NCBI GenBank assembly: GCA_009741485.1
Contig: CM019219.1
Span: 3,731,060-3,795,059 of the forward strand
Direction: 5' to 3'
DNA length: 64,000 nt
From: Malurus cyaneus samueli
Lineage: Eukaryota; Chordata; Aves; Passeriformes; Maluridae
Positions 14,500 through 29,900 of this stretch are shown piece after piece (position 1 is the stretch's first letter; every line of letters starts with the position of its first letter). The translations under genes and the position numbers were made by a program. The notes under the pieces were generated by a model. It was given only the letters and a program-made list of their open reading frames with translations, was not told the origin of the DNA and ran no database searches.

Positions 14500-14960
14500 A
14501 AATAAACCAGCAAACAGCACCAGGCATTAACAGCACACCCTGGGGACACGGGTGTAAAGTCCTGGATGGGGACACAGACAGAGCAAGGTCATTTCTGAGC
14601 AACGAGGAGCTGCTGTGCCAGGGCTCTGAGGTCACCACAGGCACTGTCCTGATCCCGGGGCTCCCTCCACTCGCCCAGGACCCCATTTCAGCCTCCCCAG
14701 GGATGTCACCCCCTGTGATCCCAAAGGATGCTGGTCCAGCCCTGCCCATCCAGCTGCCCCCTGTGCCAGGCTGACCCACATCCCTCCCTCTCCTCAGGAT
14801 GTTCCTGATGCCTGGGGCTGCCCCAGCTTCCCAAGGCTGTCCTGCTGCCAGGCTGGGGTTTTGGGATGAGCCAGCCCTGCTGATCCCACAGGGATCCCCC
14901 AGGAATCCCATCCCTGAAGGGACAACCACTCGCACTGTGCCCCGATCTTTGGAGCGCTGT
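14500..14960. other. GC-rich, CpG-poor patch in the gene desert
   Basis: Base composition rises abruptly from the AT-rich background. Words such as CCAGCCCTGC, GGATCCC and AGGAATCCCATCC recur loosely, which gives long open frames on both strands (for example a 150-codon minus frame at 14483-14935) with low-complexity Gly/Pro/Ser translations. I see no first-exon or promoter logic and few CpG dinucleotides, so this resembles a decayed minisatellite-like or GC-biased patch and not a CpG island. Confidence 0.5.
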
Positions 14961-17900
14961 CATTGCCAAAAGAAAAAAACACACCAAAGTGCTTTCAATT
15001 ACCATTAATGACACTTAAACATGAGTGTAACGGGGAGCAGAGGATAAATGTGGGGTGAGTGGCCTGTGGAAGCACTTTCTGTCAGGTTTGCCCCGGGCTA
15101 GGAGGGAAGGACAAGCAATGCCCTGCCACACTCACCTCGTTCTCTGCACTGCTGTTCTCATTGCCCATCTCGATGCTGATGTCCAGGATCACACAGAAAT
15201 TAGAGACAGGTCTCTGGAAAAAAAGAACAGACTCTAAATCTGCTGTGAAAAATCAAACCAAAATAAAGCAACAAAAACTCCTGGAAATTTTAGAGGACTG
15301 TTATCTCAGTCACCCTGTCCGCTGCCCCTGCTGACATTGAGTTGTGCAATGATTCCAAGTCATAAATTGGGGGAAAAGACTCATGCTAATTTTATTTCCT
15401 AATGTCTCTCAGTTGTCTTCCCTACACTGGCTCCACTTATGCTGAAAGGCAGTCCTTGAAACTCAGCTTTGTCACTCTGTTTCTGGATTATGCCATGACA
15501 TTTGAGCAGAAAGACATTTTCCTTGCCAAAGTTGTTTTGGATGGACAGCCCATAGCAAAACCTAATTGTTTTAACTGTATTCAAACCACTTCTATTTCTT
15601 GAAATCCCTGGACCAAGCTGCATGCTCAGGTTGGCAGAACCATGGTGTTAAACCTGACCATCACTGAAACAAACAATTTTCAATCAATGCACTCAGAGAA
15701 AGAGTAAATGGACTTTTTAATCCTGATCACTGGAACCATTCCCTGCTTTTCTTAGGCATTATTCTGTTACAATGTTCTAGACACTTTCTTTAGACTTTGC
15801 AGGAACTGCCTACCATAATTGGTTTTATACTAGTTCAGCTCTAATTATTTAATTTCAAAAAAAATCATCTGAGCAGTTCTAGAATTGTCTCCCCAGGCTT
15901 TGTTCATTTCTGTATTTCCTTCAAATGGATACTGAATAGTAAAAGTGCACACCAGAGATTCACTTATAGACATTCCCTTCTTGCTCTAGACATTTTATAT
16001 GGGGGCTCAATGTATTTAAATTCACTCTATTTATTGTATTACTTAATAGGTGAAAATTACACAGTTTCTTCAGGTTTTTTTCCCTAAATAATTTTGGATT
16101 GGTGTGCAGCATGTGTCAAGAACAGCTGCATTAAAGTCAGGCTGTGAAAGAGAGATTGCACTTTGAAAGCCAAGGAAATTGTACAAGCTTTTAAAGAAAG
16201 TTACTTATTGCTACAACACATTTTTTATAACTTGAAATATTATTTTTCTTCACAGGAGGCTTGGAAAGAGACAGAGAAAAGTTTGGTGTTGTGCTCTCGA
16301 GCTCTGTTTTTAAACTTGATTGTCTTCAGGGGATACAGCGGTGCTTGAACTTGCTCCTGTTGAAATCACAGGGGCAGGGACTGCACTTGCAGTGATTAAT
16401 TAGCAACGTGAGGTTTTATCTGCTGAGCCTGCTGCCAAATCCTCCCCTGTTTTAAAACAGTTCTGAGCTGTGTTGAAGGCTGGATATAACATTTTTCAAA
16501 ATCACTGTTCCCCGAGTACGGAGTACTCCATCATGGAGAAATGTACACACACAAATCTTTCCAGGCTCAGCCCAGTGAAATGTTCCAAGGCAAGAGATTT
16601 AGATTATAGTATTTTAAGTCTGTATTGATATAATAAAACATTCTCAGACTGTTAGAGCTGCTGACTGAGGTTTAAATGCACAGGAGGGAAAGAATAACTC
16701 CACTGCAGCAACGTGCTTCCCTCGACAGCCAGCACAACTCCCTCAGAGTGAATACAGTGGCATTTCTGTTCCCCTTCCGAGTTTTTCTCTCCCCAAAGTT
16801 TTTTCTGTTCACACAGACATCATGTGAAAACACCTGGAAATTTCAAGCTCTCTAAACTGTTCCCTACAAGCATTTGCAATAATAACATAAACTGGGGAAT
16901 GAATGAAACTCTCCCGAGTCCCCATGGAGTTGTTCATTTAATTGGGGTGGGGTCTCATATATAATTGTGTAAAATGCAAATTTTGCCTATTGACTTCTTA
17001 AATAGATTAGCCAATGTATGTCGTAATGTTGTCCTATTTATTTTAGAGTAAATTCACCCCTGTGCATGATATCCTGTCAATATTTCTGCACCAGCTCAGC
17101 CATACTGACTGCTAAGGACAGCAACTGCTAACAGAGACCAAAGCTGTAATACTGAGTTAAAAAAAAAAACAATACTTTATTTACAGTTTTTTATTAAAAT
17201 GCACAGGAATCAAAGCAGAAAATGAGAAGAAGAGCACAGCAGAAATGCCAGCTGTCAAAAATCTCCACTAACACATCATATCATATTGTCTCCCCAGTCT
17301 TTTCTTTCCCTAGAGCATGAAATTCCACAATTTTCACACAATTCTCACATTACCATCTGCTTAATAATGAAGATAAATGTCATAAATGGGAAATAAAGAC
17401 ATTACAGATTCTCCAGTAATGAAACAAGCGATAATAATAATAAAGTGTGAATTACATTGCAGAGTGCTAAGATAAGTTTTTAGATTACAGTGTTACTGCA
17501 ACCCTTTTTACATACATTATTTCTGAATCATTCAATGCATAAGCATTACTTAGGTTGCAAACTACAAGCACCTTATCATATGTATAGAATTTCAAATAAA
17601 TATTACAAACATCCTAAAAATCCCTCCATGAAATAAACATAGGTTAACCTAAAGATAATCTTCATCATCAGTATCTTTCATGATTTACATGTCATTATTG
17701 AAATTATTTGAACACTACATATCTCAAAAGCAGCTCACTGGTACCAAATTGTTCAGCCTACAGAGAGTTTTATGCTGAACAACTGTTTTCCTGAAAGCAA
17801 AGCAGAGGATGTTGAACGCTGCACTTACGTTCCAGGATTTATCTGGCGCCTTTGGATTCACTGATGCTTTTAGAGCAGTTCTTCAAACCATTCCTTCCAT

Positions 17901-20900
17901 CTTCACCTCCCCAGTTTTCGCCTGATTTTCCTCCTACTTCTCCTCAGACTCATGAAATGTAGGCTTTCTCTGCGGGACCCACCTTCATAACCTGCTCAAC
18001 AACCAACTTGCCTCCACCCCGGGCGAGAAAGAAAACAAGTTACACCTCCTGAGCCCGGCCTCCCCCTGCTCCTGCCAGGCTGCTGCAGCTCTCTGTGTGC
18101 CATAAATCCTGCACTGATGTTTTTCAAAAAAGAAACCTCAGAGAACATCAGTTTGGGGTCAAACATGTTTCACTTCTACCGTTTCTTGTCTTGGGGTGTA
18201 AGCAGTGCCTCTTGCACGGCAAAAATTGTGCAGTGAAACTGTCTATAAGACATTGAAGTTAGGCATGTGTTGTTTTCAAGGGAAAATCAGTATTGAGGGG
18301 AATATCTATTCTGTGTTTTGTTTCCAGGTTTGTTTATGTGTTTAACTCATCTTTCTTTTTCTTGTGTTACCCGTGAAAGCTGTCAGAAATACCTGCCAGC
18401 AAATGTTGATGTGCCTGTTCAGGTTATGGTGAAATCATTTCCCATTTAATCATTCTGAAGGGTGGAGACGTGACAAAAACCCTTTGAAATGTGATGTTGC
18501 AAGAAGTACAGGTTTATGGGCGAGCTAATTGTTATTATTAACTCTGATTGTCCATTCCAGATTCCATAAAGGGGAGCTCAAAAACACAGCTGTAACCAAA
18601 GACAGAGTATTTATCATTAGTGGCAACTCCAAGGGATTCTGCAAACACCAGTGGTGCTTTTTGGTGCCACAAACCAAAGGAATGGTCAGTCCACTGTGGG
18701 TTTATTGTATCTCGAAGAGAGTGAGGCAGCATTGCTGAATCCAGCATGGAAAAGTCATATCTGACATGGATCAAAGGCAGGGTTTCATAGGACAGCAATA
18801 TGTTGTCTGCTGACTTCTGTTCCATGATCTGACTTTTGGTTTTGATCTACAAACTCCTGCTCTGGAAGCATAAAGGCTGTGAAGAGCTGGAATGCACTGT
18901 TGCTAGATCATGGGCTACATGGATAGCCCTGCCCTTTAAATCTTTCTGGGTTTTATGGGTTTTTTTGTCTCCCCAGCCCAATTCAGAATCCAGCAAATCT
19001 GTTAATAGACTCAAAATTTTAATGTATTCTTCCTTAGAAAACAAAACAGGGGCATTGCACAATTGGTTGTCTTATAGACAACAAATTATGCAATGGTTTT
19101 TGTTTAGGCTCTCTGCCATGAATTTAAGAGCAGGGATCCTGTGGGAACTCAGGAAAACACGAACCTGGTAATACAGCCTCACTTCTGCTAGCTGCATTAT
19201 TTCCTCATAAAAACAAACTGAACTCACATTTGGTGCTATTCCATTTCTAAGCTCAGGCCAGAAAATGCCACAAAGTGAAAGTGAAGAAGCTGCCTTGCAA
19301 AACAATCATCTGGCACAAACTTTGGGGAAAATGACCTTCAGCAGTGAGTAGATGGTGATTTCTGCTTGTGTATTTTTATAAACACATGTGCAAAGGAGAA
19401 TGCCTCTGTTTGGCTGAGTTGTGTAAGGTTTGCAGAGCCACACAAGCAGCTCCTGGTGCCATGAACCACGAGTCCTGTGAAATGAGGGCAGTGACACACG
19501 GCCACCCCGTGCTCTGCTCTCTGGACCTACGAGGATGCTGACTGTACCTTTGGGTCAGTTTTCTGACCCACTCTTGTATCTAAATTAATATTCATTAATT
19601 CACTCCCAGCTATCCACAGCAGCACCTATTCACTGCAAGCTGCTCCCACCTTTGCAGACACTGATCTTCTGCTCTCTTCCAGTGTAAACCACCAGCTCTG
19701 AGAGAATTCCGCATCCCCTGATGTCTCTATTTATTCTCTTTGATTTTATGGTAGAACTGGTGGGAGTAGAAGTACTCACATCAGGCTGCTTTACCCTTGT
19801 TTGCTGGAATTTCCCCTGTGGCTCCTCGTGCACTCTTCACACTTATCCAGGGAGAGACTGTCTTTTCTTGATCAAAACAGGATTTAACCCAGGAGGACTG
19901 GAAGGCTCAAACTAGGGGAAAAGACAGCTCAGACTTAAAGGTAAGCTATGTAGTGGGTTAATAAGTTAGGTATTTCAGTCAGATCCAAATAATTTGTCAT
20001 GAGTGATCAGATTTAATCCCAGTATTTGGTACACTCACCTGCCACATACTAAACAGATTTGTTGGCTTCTTGCATATGGAAGACATGCTACCTTAGGTAT
20101 TTATCTAAGATAATTTAGTTTGAGGTTATTTTACTTTAAGGTATAAATACTGCCAAAATAAGGCAAAATGTTTTATGTTCCCTACTTTCACATGATTGAT
20201 ACCACACATAAAGCATTGCAAAGTTCTGCTGAAGCCCTGAGATATTGTTACACACCACAGGAAAGAGAAGAAACAGGAGGTGCTCAGAATTTTGCTCTTT
20301 TCTGATCTTGATGTAGCAGTGTGAAACCATTCTCAATTTCTGCATATTCCAACAATATCACAGAGATCTGCAAGAATGACTGATCCATGGCAGTCCTTCA
20401 GCCCGTGCTTTCTCACAAGTTCTAGAAGAGCAAATACCAAGATCTTGGGGGGGAAATATAACCCATCATGAGAATTAATAAACAAGTAATTATTTTCAAG
20501 TGCACAACTTGATGGGAAAGACGTTGCTTAGTAACATCAGCAGCTGGAACTGCTGTAAAACCGTGATGTCGCCTGGCAACGGAAAGCTGAGCTGGATTTT
20601 TGTGAGAGTTGTGAAATAGTATTTTCATGCCCTTCCCCCAAGGAAAACTAAAATTGCCTACGGGGATTGCACCACTGAACCCAAGGAGGACTGAGATTTA
20701 GAGGACAGTGAATGAAGCAGATCTTTGATGCAGCCCAGTCTGGGTTGATTTGCCCAAGTTAATGTACAAGTGTGAAAGAAAAGAAACGGGAATGCTGAGT
20801 ATCTGCCACTAAGAGAGTAAAGCATGTGTTAGGTTATGAAAGTGAAGCATTATTCTTCACATTTCTGGCTAATTTTCAATCAGGATGACAACGTGGCCTG

Positions 20901-23900
20901 GAGAAATCCAGGTGGTGACACACTTCCATTGTTTCTAACCAGCACTTCATGCATCCTTCATGGGTTTAAGCTATGTTTTATGGCACAGAAAGTGCAAAAG
21001 AAGACACGTATTTCTTTGGAGAATAATGGATTTGCTCAAGGTTAAAAAGCCTACCAAGTGGCAGAGCTAGGATGTCAGCACTGGCTTCCTCAGCATGCTC
21101 CAGTTACCAGACCATGCTGGAATTTGAGTTAATGTTATTGGAACCTCCATCAGGGGATGCCCTTCATAAGGAAACATGGGAGTGCTAATTTATTTTATTT
21201 TACTTTCTATCTAGTAATATTTTCCCAGCTGAAAAAATAAAGTCTGTCATTTCAGCTTTAAACAGAACTTTCCTAGTACTATATAGTTTCAAGCAATAAT
21301 AAATAAAAGTGATTATGGAAATCTTAGATGTGATTCTGTGTATCCTGCTTGTCCTTTGCCTCTCTGGAATACATGGGTCTCAGAAAAATTTTGTGTTTTA
21401 TCTGCCAGTCCCATGAGGATGTCATGGCCACCTCAGGGTGCCCAAATTGATTCTCAGTGCCTACATCTGTGGATCTCAATAATGTCGTGCATTAAATGTT
21501 TTCAGATCACGTACATTCCCTTCTGCTGCACTGGTTGCAGATGTCAATGTAACGCAGAGGGTCTAGTCCTTAAAAGCAATGCCAAAAAATTTCATAAAAT
21601 ATATATGATCCAAATAATAATATCCAAGTACTGGAACATTTCTCTTTCCAAACCACATCTACACCAGCAGCTTTTCACCAGATTCCATCTGCAGCACTTC
21701 AGTCAGGGAAGGTTGTGGATTCAGAGCTCTGTGTGGTGGCATTGACTGTCTCTCTTTGTCCACATGCACCATCCAACGATGGAGAGCTGGATACAGATTC
21801 CTATTTAAGTTCTGAACACCACAAACAGCTAACAAAAATCAGGAGCTATAGGGGAGGCTCTCTGGTCAATCCGTGCCTATCATTGTGCAGGGACTGCAAA
21901 TTATTTCCTTACTATTACTGCTGGCCTTTTATAAAGAGCTGATTATGATTTATGAGCAATACCTCCCCCAGTATTCTTGTATTATGAGACATGTATGACT
22001 GTATAATTCAGGTCACAGACAATTTGACAAGAGTTTACATTTGTTTTCACACTCTAAATGCAAACACTCACTCAAAGTGAGGAATTTCTGTTCCTAAATC
22101 TCACAGCTGAGGCAGGAAGAGCATAACTCTGACTCAGGGCAAATTCTGGAAGCAATGATGGGAAGTCTGATGTGAGGGGTGAATTTCAGAACCTGCTCCC
22201 TGCTCCTCGAGCTGGTCTGCCTGCTGTGGTGTCCAGTCTCAGCACTGGGAATGGTGGGACAGACTGAGAGAAACAAAAATCCATATGATGTGAGGCAGAG
22301 GAGGAAACATATACAAGGTGGGGATCAGTTGGCCAGAGGGCCTGGGGACAATGCATCACAGGATGAATGATTTCTTGCCTCTTTTCAGGCCTTTTCCTCC
22401 TTCAAACTATTTTTCCTGCTTTCCCCTCTTCTGTTCATGCAGTCCCTTTTTTCTCCTCCCTTTATCCAAGAGATTCAGTGGAAATAGAAGGGAGAGTGAG
22501 GAGCTGCCACCAGGTCTGGTTTTCTGTGAGCTGATGAGAATGGCAGGGAAGAGGCAGAAGAGGGGAAGGGATCCCTTCCTGCTCGTTCTGTTTTAGCTGT
22601 GGGGTCAGAACCAGCTGTCAGCAACTGCCTGTCCCTAATTGTGGATGGCAGCAGTGTTTAATCTCCCACTTTCCTGACCTGAGGTGTGTTGACATGTCGG
22701 AGTTGGCAGGTAGCAGCAGCTTTCTGGGCTCTGTGCTAACACACCCACATTCCCACACAAATATCCAGGAGAGGAGGACTCGTTCTCGGGCTTCTGGAAA
22801 GCCTCCAGCACTCAGAGACTCTCCTTGGGCTGAGGGGAGGACATTTATTGGTTTTTTTTTTTTCTGCTGACTCAACACAGGTACATAACCACGTACCACA
22901 CAGTCACACACAAACGTACACATGCAGATATTATATATTACATACATATAAAAGCAGATACCTATACAGATTATATCCTTCATCTTCAGTTAGAGGCCAT
23001 TTAGCCTGAAGCAATTTTTCACTATTTGAAAATAAATTAGATATAAACTCAGCTATTGAATATTTAGCAGTTGTCAATACTCTTACTCCAGAAATGTTGC
23101 TTTTTATCAGCAGTGAGAGCAGGCTGTGAAAATAAATCTCTCAGGAGACATGCATATCAAGACAACTTGTTAATAGCCAGACAGGGGTTAGGTTTCAGAT
23201 TCTAGTCCAAGCAAGTGTATTAGGTTTTTGCAGGACTAACTCTGGGAACTGAGTCACTGACTTCTGAAATTGTAGTCAAGATGGTGCTCATAAAGGCATA
23301 AATTGTTGTTTACAAAGATTCCCGAGGCTGACTGAAAAAACATTTACTTTGAAATGAAATTTTATGAGTTTCTTCAGTCTTCTGCACCTTGAAAATAGTG
23401 AGATTAAGTAAGCACATCCCTTACATGTACTGTAACATTTAATTGGATTACTTTTACAAGTTTCTCACTGAATCACAAAGCAGGAGAACGCTGCTGACAT
23501 TTTTAAAAAGCAGAAATTGAGGCACAGGGGAATTGAGTGATTAGGCCATTAACATGTTGTGTAATCCTGGGCGAAGCAAGAAACCAGGGCTGATGTTCAG
23601 CCTTCAGAATAACAATACAGAATGAAGATGATTACTGGTTTGATTTGGCATTGCTTTTCTAAAAGATTAGGTTATATTTTACATGGAATATGTCCTGGAT
23701 TATGGACTTTTCCAAGCATATTACACTGATCTAGCCTTGCACAAAAACACTCCATCACACATCAAGGCTAATCAGGAACAAAATGTTTCATCAGGTTTAT
23801 TTGTAAGGTCAGCTAAGAACAGTTTTGTGCAAAGTAACATCACAGAGGTATCCTCAAAGATGTTATTAAAAAAACCAACCCATCAGTAGGATTGAAATAA

Positions 23901-26900
23901 TTTTTATGTGTTTTTTTCCCAAAGGAGAACTAATTGCATGCTAATGAGACTGCTTCCTTACTGACAATACCATAGTTTCATACATATTACAATTTTTAAA
24001 ATTAGTGTAATGAATGTTTAAGCTGAATGTAAATGCTAAACCTATTTTCTCCTTGATTCCTTTGACTCAACTGAGCAGGATTGCAAAACAAGATTGAGAA
24101 AACTCATTTAAAGCCAGTCCTCCAGGTATTTCTGATGCTATGGTGACAAGGAATGGTGTCTGAACTCCATTATCCCCCTCTGAACTGGGTTTGATGTTTG
24201 CCTTTGTGGCAGTGGCTTTTTTAGCAGATGATCTAATGCTGTGCTGGTGGGAAGTGGTCCTGGTGATCCCTGGTGGTTGGTGGAGATAAAGTTACCTAAG
24301 CTGCTCACTGTTGTTACAGATGGCACAACTCTTCATCCTTCTGACAGACCTAAACCTAATCAGCTTCACCTAATGACAGATTTAAACTCTTATAACTTAC
24401 TGCCTTCTCCAGCTGGGTCTACACTATTTATATTCATGTTCTCATTTTCCACTAATATGAACAATATCCAGTTTCAGAAGTTCACTCTTAATTTACAGGT
24501 GTATTTTTTCATTGGCTTTTCATCATCATTAAGGAATATGTTAGTTGCAGGCTTTACAGTACTTTAATTCAATCTCAGTTTTGATTTGAGGAGGGTTCCC
24601 TGGAGACCAGACTCACAAAATATTTGTTGTACATAATTCTGCTCTACAGTGGCACTTTTAAGCAGGGATTGTAACATTGAAGATGTAAAACTTTAAACAG
24701 GAAATAATGGCAGGTTGTAGGGAACTAAGTACCAGTCAGTACAGTACTTAGTTTTTTGTTACAGTACAGTAACAAAAACTGGATATTAACCATATTTCAA
24801 GTCAGTGGAATGAGAAAGTCCACAATTGTTTGTTCAATTTAAAGTTCGTGTGAATAAAGATCAGTTTTTTCTTCTTCCAAATGTGAATCTTTTCTTTTTG
24901 TACAGCAAACTCTTAAAGATTACTTGGTGAACCCCTGTGCATCCAGAAAGGAGTAATATTCTTCCCTTAAAAGTGTGATAGCCCACAGGTTGACTCAAAC
25001 ATCTTTAAACTTCATATGTAAGAACAGAATTTGCCACAGAATGATATAATGAGCCTTTACAATATAGCAAAATGCTCAAGCATGAATTGTTTAATGTGCC
25101 ATGATTGAAATACTGGATTTGGGCTGGTAAGTCTTCATGCAAGAACTAAATATTGCACATAGAACAATCAATAAATGTTAAGGCTTGTTTATTAGAATGC
25201 AAGAATATTTCCATGGTCAGTGCTCTGGACACATTTCACCCCTTGGTGTGAGCATTGCATGATTTAAGAGTCTATCAAAGAAACTGAACATTCCCCCCAC
25301 TTTATCTAGACTGTGAATTTAAACCTCCTGCCCCACAGTATCAAGCAGCAATTTTCATATGGGTTCAATAAAACTGTGCAGTGCTCCAAATTTGTGGGTA
25401 AAATCAAATTTTTCTCATCAAGAAAGTGGTTCAGAGTAATTTTCAGCTTACAGTTGCAAGTTGCATGGAAACTGTGAGTAACAGGCAGTGTAAAAAGCAG
25501 GCCTGCAACTTATTCCAACAGATAATAATAATTATAGTTTCAATGGTATCAATATGCTGTAGATATAGAACAGAGACACATACACAGAAATACAGGCAAT
25601 AGCTCAGATCACACTGGGATTAGAACTGACAGCTTTGTATAACACACATTACCCTGAAGTGCTGCAGAATTCATGCTAAAAACAACACAGAGCCCATTAA
25701 AATCTAGGCAGACAAGGTCAAAACCTGCAGATTTATTTAGCTGGGCTGTAAAAAACTGGTATTTTGATACTCATGAACAGTTTCTTTAGGCTTTCCCCCC
25801 CTCCCTTGCTGCAGCAATTGTGTTTCTGGCTTCAACCAGAAGTTGCTCACGATGTCAGTTTGTCAACATCAAAAATTGTTTGTGCTTCAGAAGATCGAGA
25901 AGGATCCTCTCTGCCTCTTTTAGAGGGTTTGTGAAAATCTGACAGCAAGCCCTCAGTGCACAGAAATGGTGCTCTTTGGCTGACACTTCACAGAATCATG
26001 GAAAACAGGGCTGAGCAACAAATCCTCTATTTTAGTATCTCTCCAAAATAGTTATATTTTTACAGATCTGATGGAGGAAATATGTTTCGGGAGTGGGATA
26101 AAATGTTCTGAGATCATATTTACCAAAGAATTCCTTTGAAAATATCTGATGTTTTGTCTAATTTGGTCAATTCTTCAGGCTGCTATATTGTGCAGAAACA
26201 TCTATAGTGTTGGGTCACTGATGAAGTTTTCTGGTTTATTTGACTGTTTCTAGGGAAATTATCTCATCATCCTGCTTTCTTACAGTTATACTGGTCTTGT
26301 TCCCTTCTAAAATATGGCAGCTGTTCATATCAAAACAAAAATATTAGCACTATATTAATCACATTATGTTTTGGTAGCAAGAAAAACTGTTTTGACCCAG
26401 TCTGGTTGCCATGAACCAGGAAATCTTTTCTGATTACTTATACTCAGAAAAGCTGATTTCACCTAGGTAATAAAATAAATAATTCTTACCTTTTATTTAT
26501 GCACAGACCCATTAAAGTCCTACAAAACTCCCCGTAGCACACTACTGTTTGCACATGAAACAAATAAATATAAATAACTGAATCCATTTGCAAGGACTCA
26601 GAGTTGGCTGAAGCTTGGCTTTGACCAAGAATAAAGAGTGCTGGCTGGATCTTATGCTTGCTGGGAAACCAGGGAAGTAAATGAGTCTGTCAAGTCCTAA
26701 CTAGCATTTAATGACAAATTTAATTTGGCAAGAATATATAGCTCAGTATTTTGTCAAGCTTGCTGAGGCTTGTATATTCTGTATATGGATCTTGACCAAC
26801 TGCTGTATTTTCATAGGATCCTGCATTAAAGAGCTTCCAATGAAAGCATACAAAACAAATCAATTTGTTTCACCATGTGATTTTGAGAACATAGTACTTA

Positions 26901-29900
26901 AAAAGGATTATGTCTAGAAAAATAAAAACTGTAATCTCTGATGGCTCTGCTCTTGGCCTGGCTGTCAGCAGTGCAGCTCTTCAAACCATCGGTTTCTGCA
27001 ATTAAATGTGGAATCAATTAACTGCACTTAAGCCTTCATTTAGCTCTAAGCCTACATCATAGAAGCAGGGTAAAATGTTACTCTTTTCGGACTTATTATG
27101 GACTTTACTGATAAAATATGCAACTATAATATAACTTAGATCAGCTTAGATTGGCTTTTTCCCAGAGTAGGTTGCTTCCCAAAGATTGTCATAATGCTTG
27201 ATGAAAAATCACTAACTGGATAATTCAGGAGCATGTTCAAAATACCTACTGATCTCCTTAGGCCAGGATATCCAAGCCTGCCATTGTCACAGGACTCTGC
27301 CTTGGAGTTGGAAAAATGTCTGGATGGGATGCAGATGGAGATGTAGATGCAGATGTCAGATTACTGAGAACTAAACTAATGAAGATTAGATCATCCACCC
27401 ATAGGCCCATCTGACTTTTCTGGTCAACCACCAGCACTTTTTCCTGTCCAAAATCCTTATAAAATAAGATTTATAGTTGCACTTAATTAATCTTTGAATT
27501 TATAATGAAAATGTTTTGACATGAAGGGACGCAATTTTTAAAAACTCTTACATGCATAGCAGGTTTCTAATCCATCTTTTGGGCTGTGTAAAGGGAAAAC
27601 AATTTACATAGTGTGCAGCTTGATCCTGAATAGATGAAACACAAGCAGAAAATGCAATCTATGAACACTCTGGTTTTTAGATAAGATCAGATTTTGTATG
27701 AAATATCCACTTTGCAATAAAGATAGAAGCACGCCTGCCATTGTGATTCTGTGTCTGTCAGTAATATTGTCAGTTTCTGCATGAAGATAAACCTACTTTT
27801 TTTTTTTTTAACTGGGAAAACAGTTTCCAAAACATTGTACCCTTTTCAACAACAGAATCCAGAAATAATTGAACTGGCCATGGACTTACACATTGACAAT
27901 GGATTTCAATATACTGTTCAAAACATTAACATAATCAATTTTTTGCTAATCTTACTTTGATCTAATTATCTCTCCTAGTGGGTAAAGCTAGAAGTGACTT
28001 CAACTCCCTGAAGATCTATGGGTCACTGGAGGCAATATTGTACCTACAACTGCTCAGTGTTGTGTTTTACAGCCTGAAGCAAACTTTACTATGCATGAGA
28101 GGAAAAAACACCGTAGACAGTTCCCACTTAAGAACATCATCAAACATCTGCATAATCGGTCTAGCGAGCAGCCAGTTCATTACATCCCTAAAATTCTGCA
28201 TGAGAAACACACATTCTTCTTGTTACATGGCAACTTAAAAACAACAAGCAGTCCTTTCTGACACAAACCCTTAGAACTGTTTCTGAAAAAAAAAAAAGAG
28301 AACAACGATGGAAGAGAGCCACATTTAACAACTCCAGCATTTGCAAATAGTTATGACAGTCTGTAATGTTGTAACTTGTTTTTAAAACAGCTATTTTAGG
28401 ACATACACATTTAATGATCAGTCTCTTGGTCTTAGAGAGATACTGACTTAACAAGACATCATCCTGTAGACATACTATATAGGGTATGGGGATTGTAAAA
28501 CAAGTTATACAAGAGATCATGAAACTATAGAACCTCAAAGGAGACACTCTTCTTTTCTGGTACAGAGAAAAAATTCTTTTACTTGTCAGGCACTCCCTTT
28601 GCCTTTTTGTAATGTCTAAAACATAATTAGTAAACTGTTTTGAGTCTAGACACTTTCAAATTTAAAGAACTAATAAAAAAAATTACTTACCCAATTTTCC
28701 TCTAGACTAAAAATGAAAATGCACCACTCTGTCCCTGATTTTTATAACCTTCTGCACTCCTTCACTCCTAGCTGGTGTGTGGATCCCCTTTCTCCCTGGA
28801 TCACATGAAAGTGTTCTATTAATGTGAATTGGCTGATGTTTGAGAACACTATGCTGGAGAGCTATGAAGTGTAAGGAATCTGACCCAGGGAGCTGTGGGG
28901 CTGTGACACATCAGTTCTTCCCAGGAATTCTCAGTTGCTGGATGGGGATGACACGGGACAGGTCCTGTACTCTGGGTGCAGCACGTTGGCACTGTCGTTG
29001 TGGTTGTTGTTGGGATATGGATTGCTTAAGGCAGGGACACAAGTTCCACGTTAAACCAATGTAACTGGAACTTTATCCTCTGGCTTTTCACTCCAGGACT
29101 GTAACAACCAAATATCAGGCTGTCCCTTTCACCTGACCTCACAAGCAAAGGTTGGGAAATGGATCAATTTAACACGTGACAAATGTAAATAACAACAGCA
29201 CTGCTGCAAGTGACAGCTGCCTTTAGAAAACCACTGCTCCGTCTGTTTCCTAAGGAACGCCTTGCTGCAGCTGACAATAAACATTCAAAGCTTTGGAATG
29301 CGAGTAGATTACCTGGCAGGATGGAGAGAAGGAAAAAGAAGTCTTCTGCCTCCGTTCCATTCTTCATCCCTTTGCCTGTGTTCAGTTTTCTCTTGCCCAC
29401 ATGGGCAGCAAAGAGGGAATGGGGGTTTGTCTCTTCCCACACGGGATGAGATGAAGTTTTCAGCCCACTGGTTTGAATGGAGTGGTTGAAGTCAGTGTTA
29501 CATGTGTGTGTTTTTCAGGGAATAAACCCACGCCACTTCAGCATTGAGCTGTTTCAACCATAAACCCCCAAAGCACACGTCAGTGGAATAGGAAACCTGC
29601 ACCAAACACACAAATTTCTTTTATGTAAAGCATGTTTTCAGTTATGTGGCACTTCTGGAAAATCCTCCCTTGGAATACACTGTTTCAGAAAAGAAAAAAA
29701 TACTTTTTTTCATGATAGGTTGTGAGTTACAGGCCTTCAAACACCAAAATACAAATATATTCATATCAGCACAAGATATGAAGAAATTATTGCTGGGATA
29801 AGATTAAGTCTATCACAGAAATGCATAGGTTTAATTCAGTAGTTGCACAGTGTTGCAAGTGTCTAAGAGGTGATAATTTCTAGACATTGCTATAAAAATA

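Noticed and set aside
25987..26005. CACAGAATCATGGAAAAC, resembling the start of an antisense CR1
   Set aside because: The similarity stops after about 15 bases and no further CR1 words follow.
28188..28547. 119-codon minus-strand open frame
   Set aside because: AT-rich, Cys/Leu/Phe-biased translation without splice sites or family resemblance. Background length for this window.
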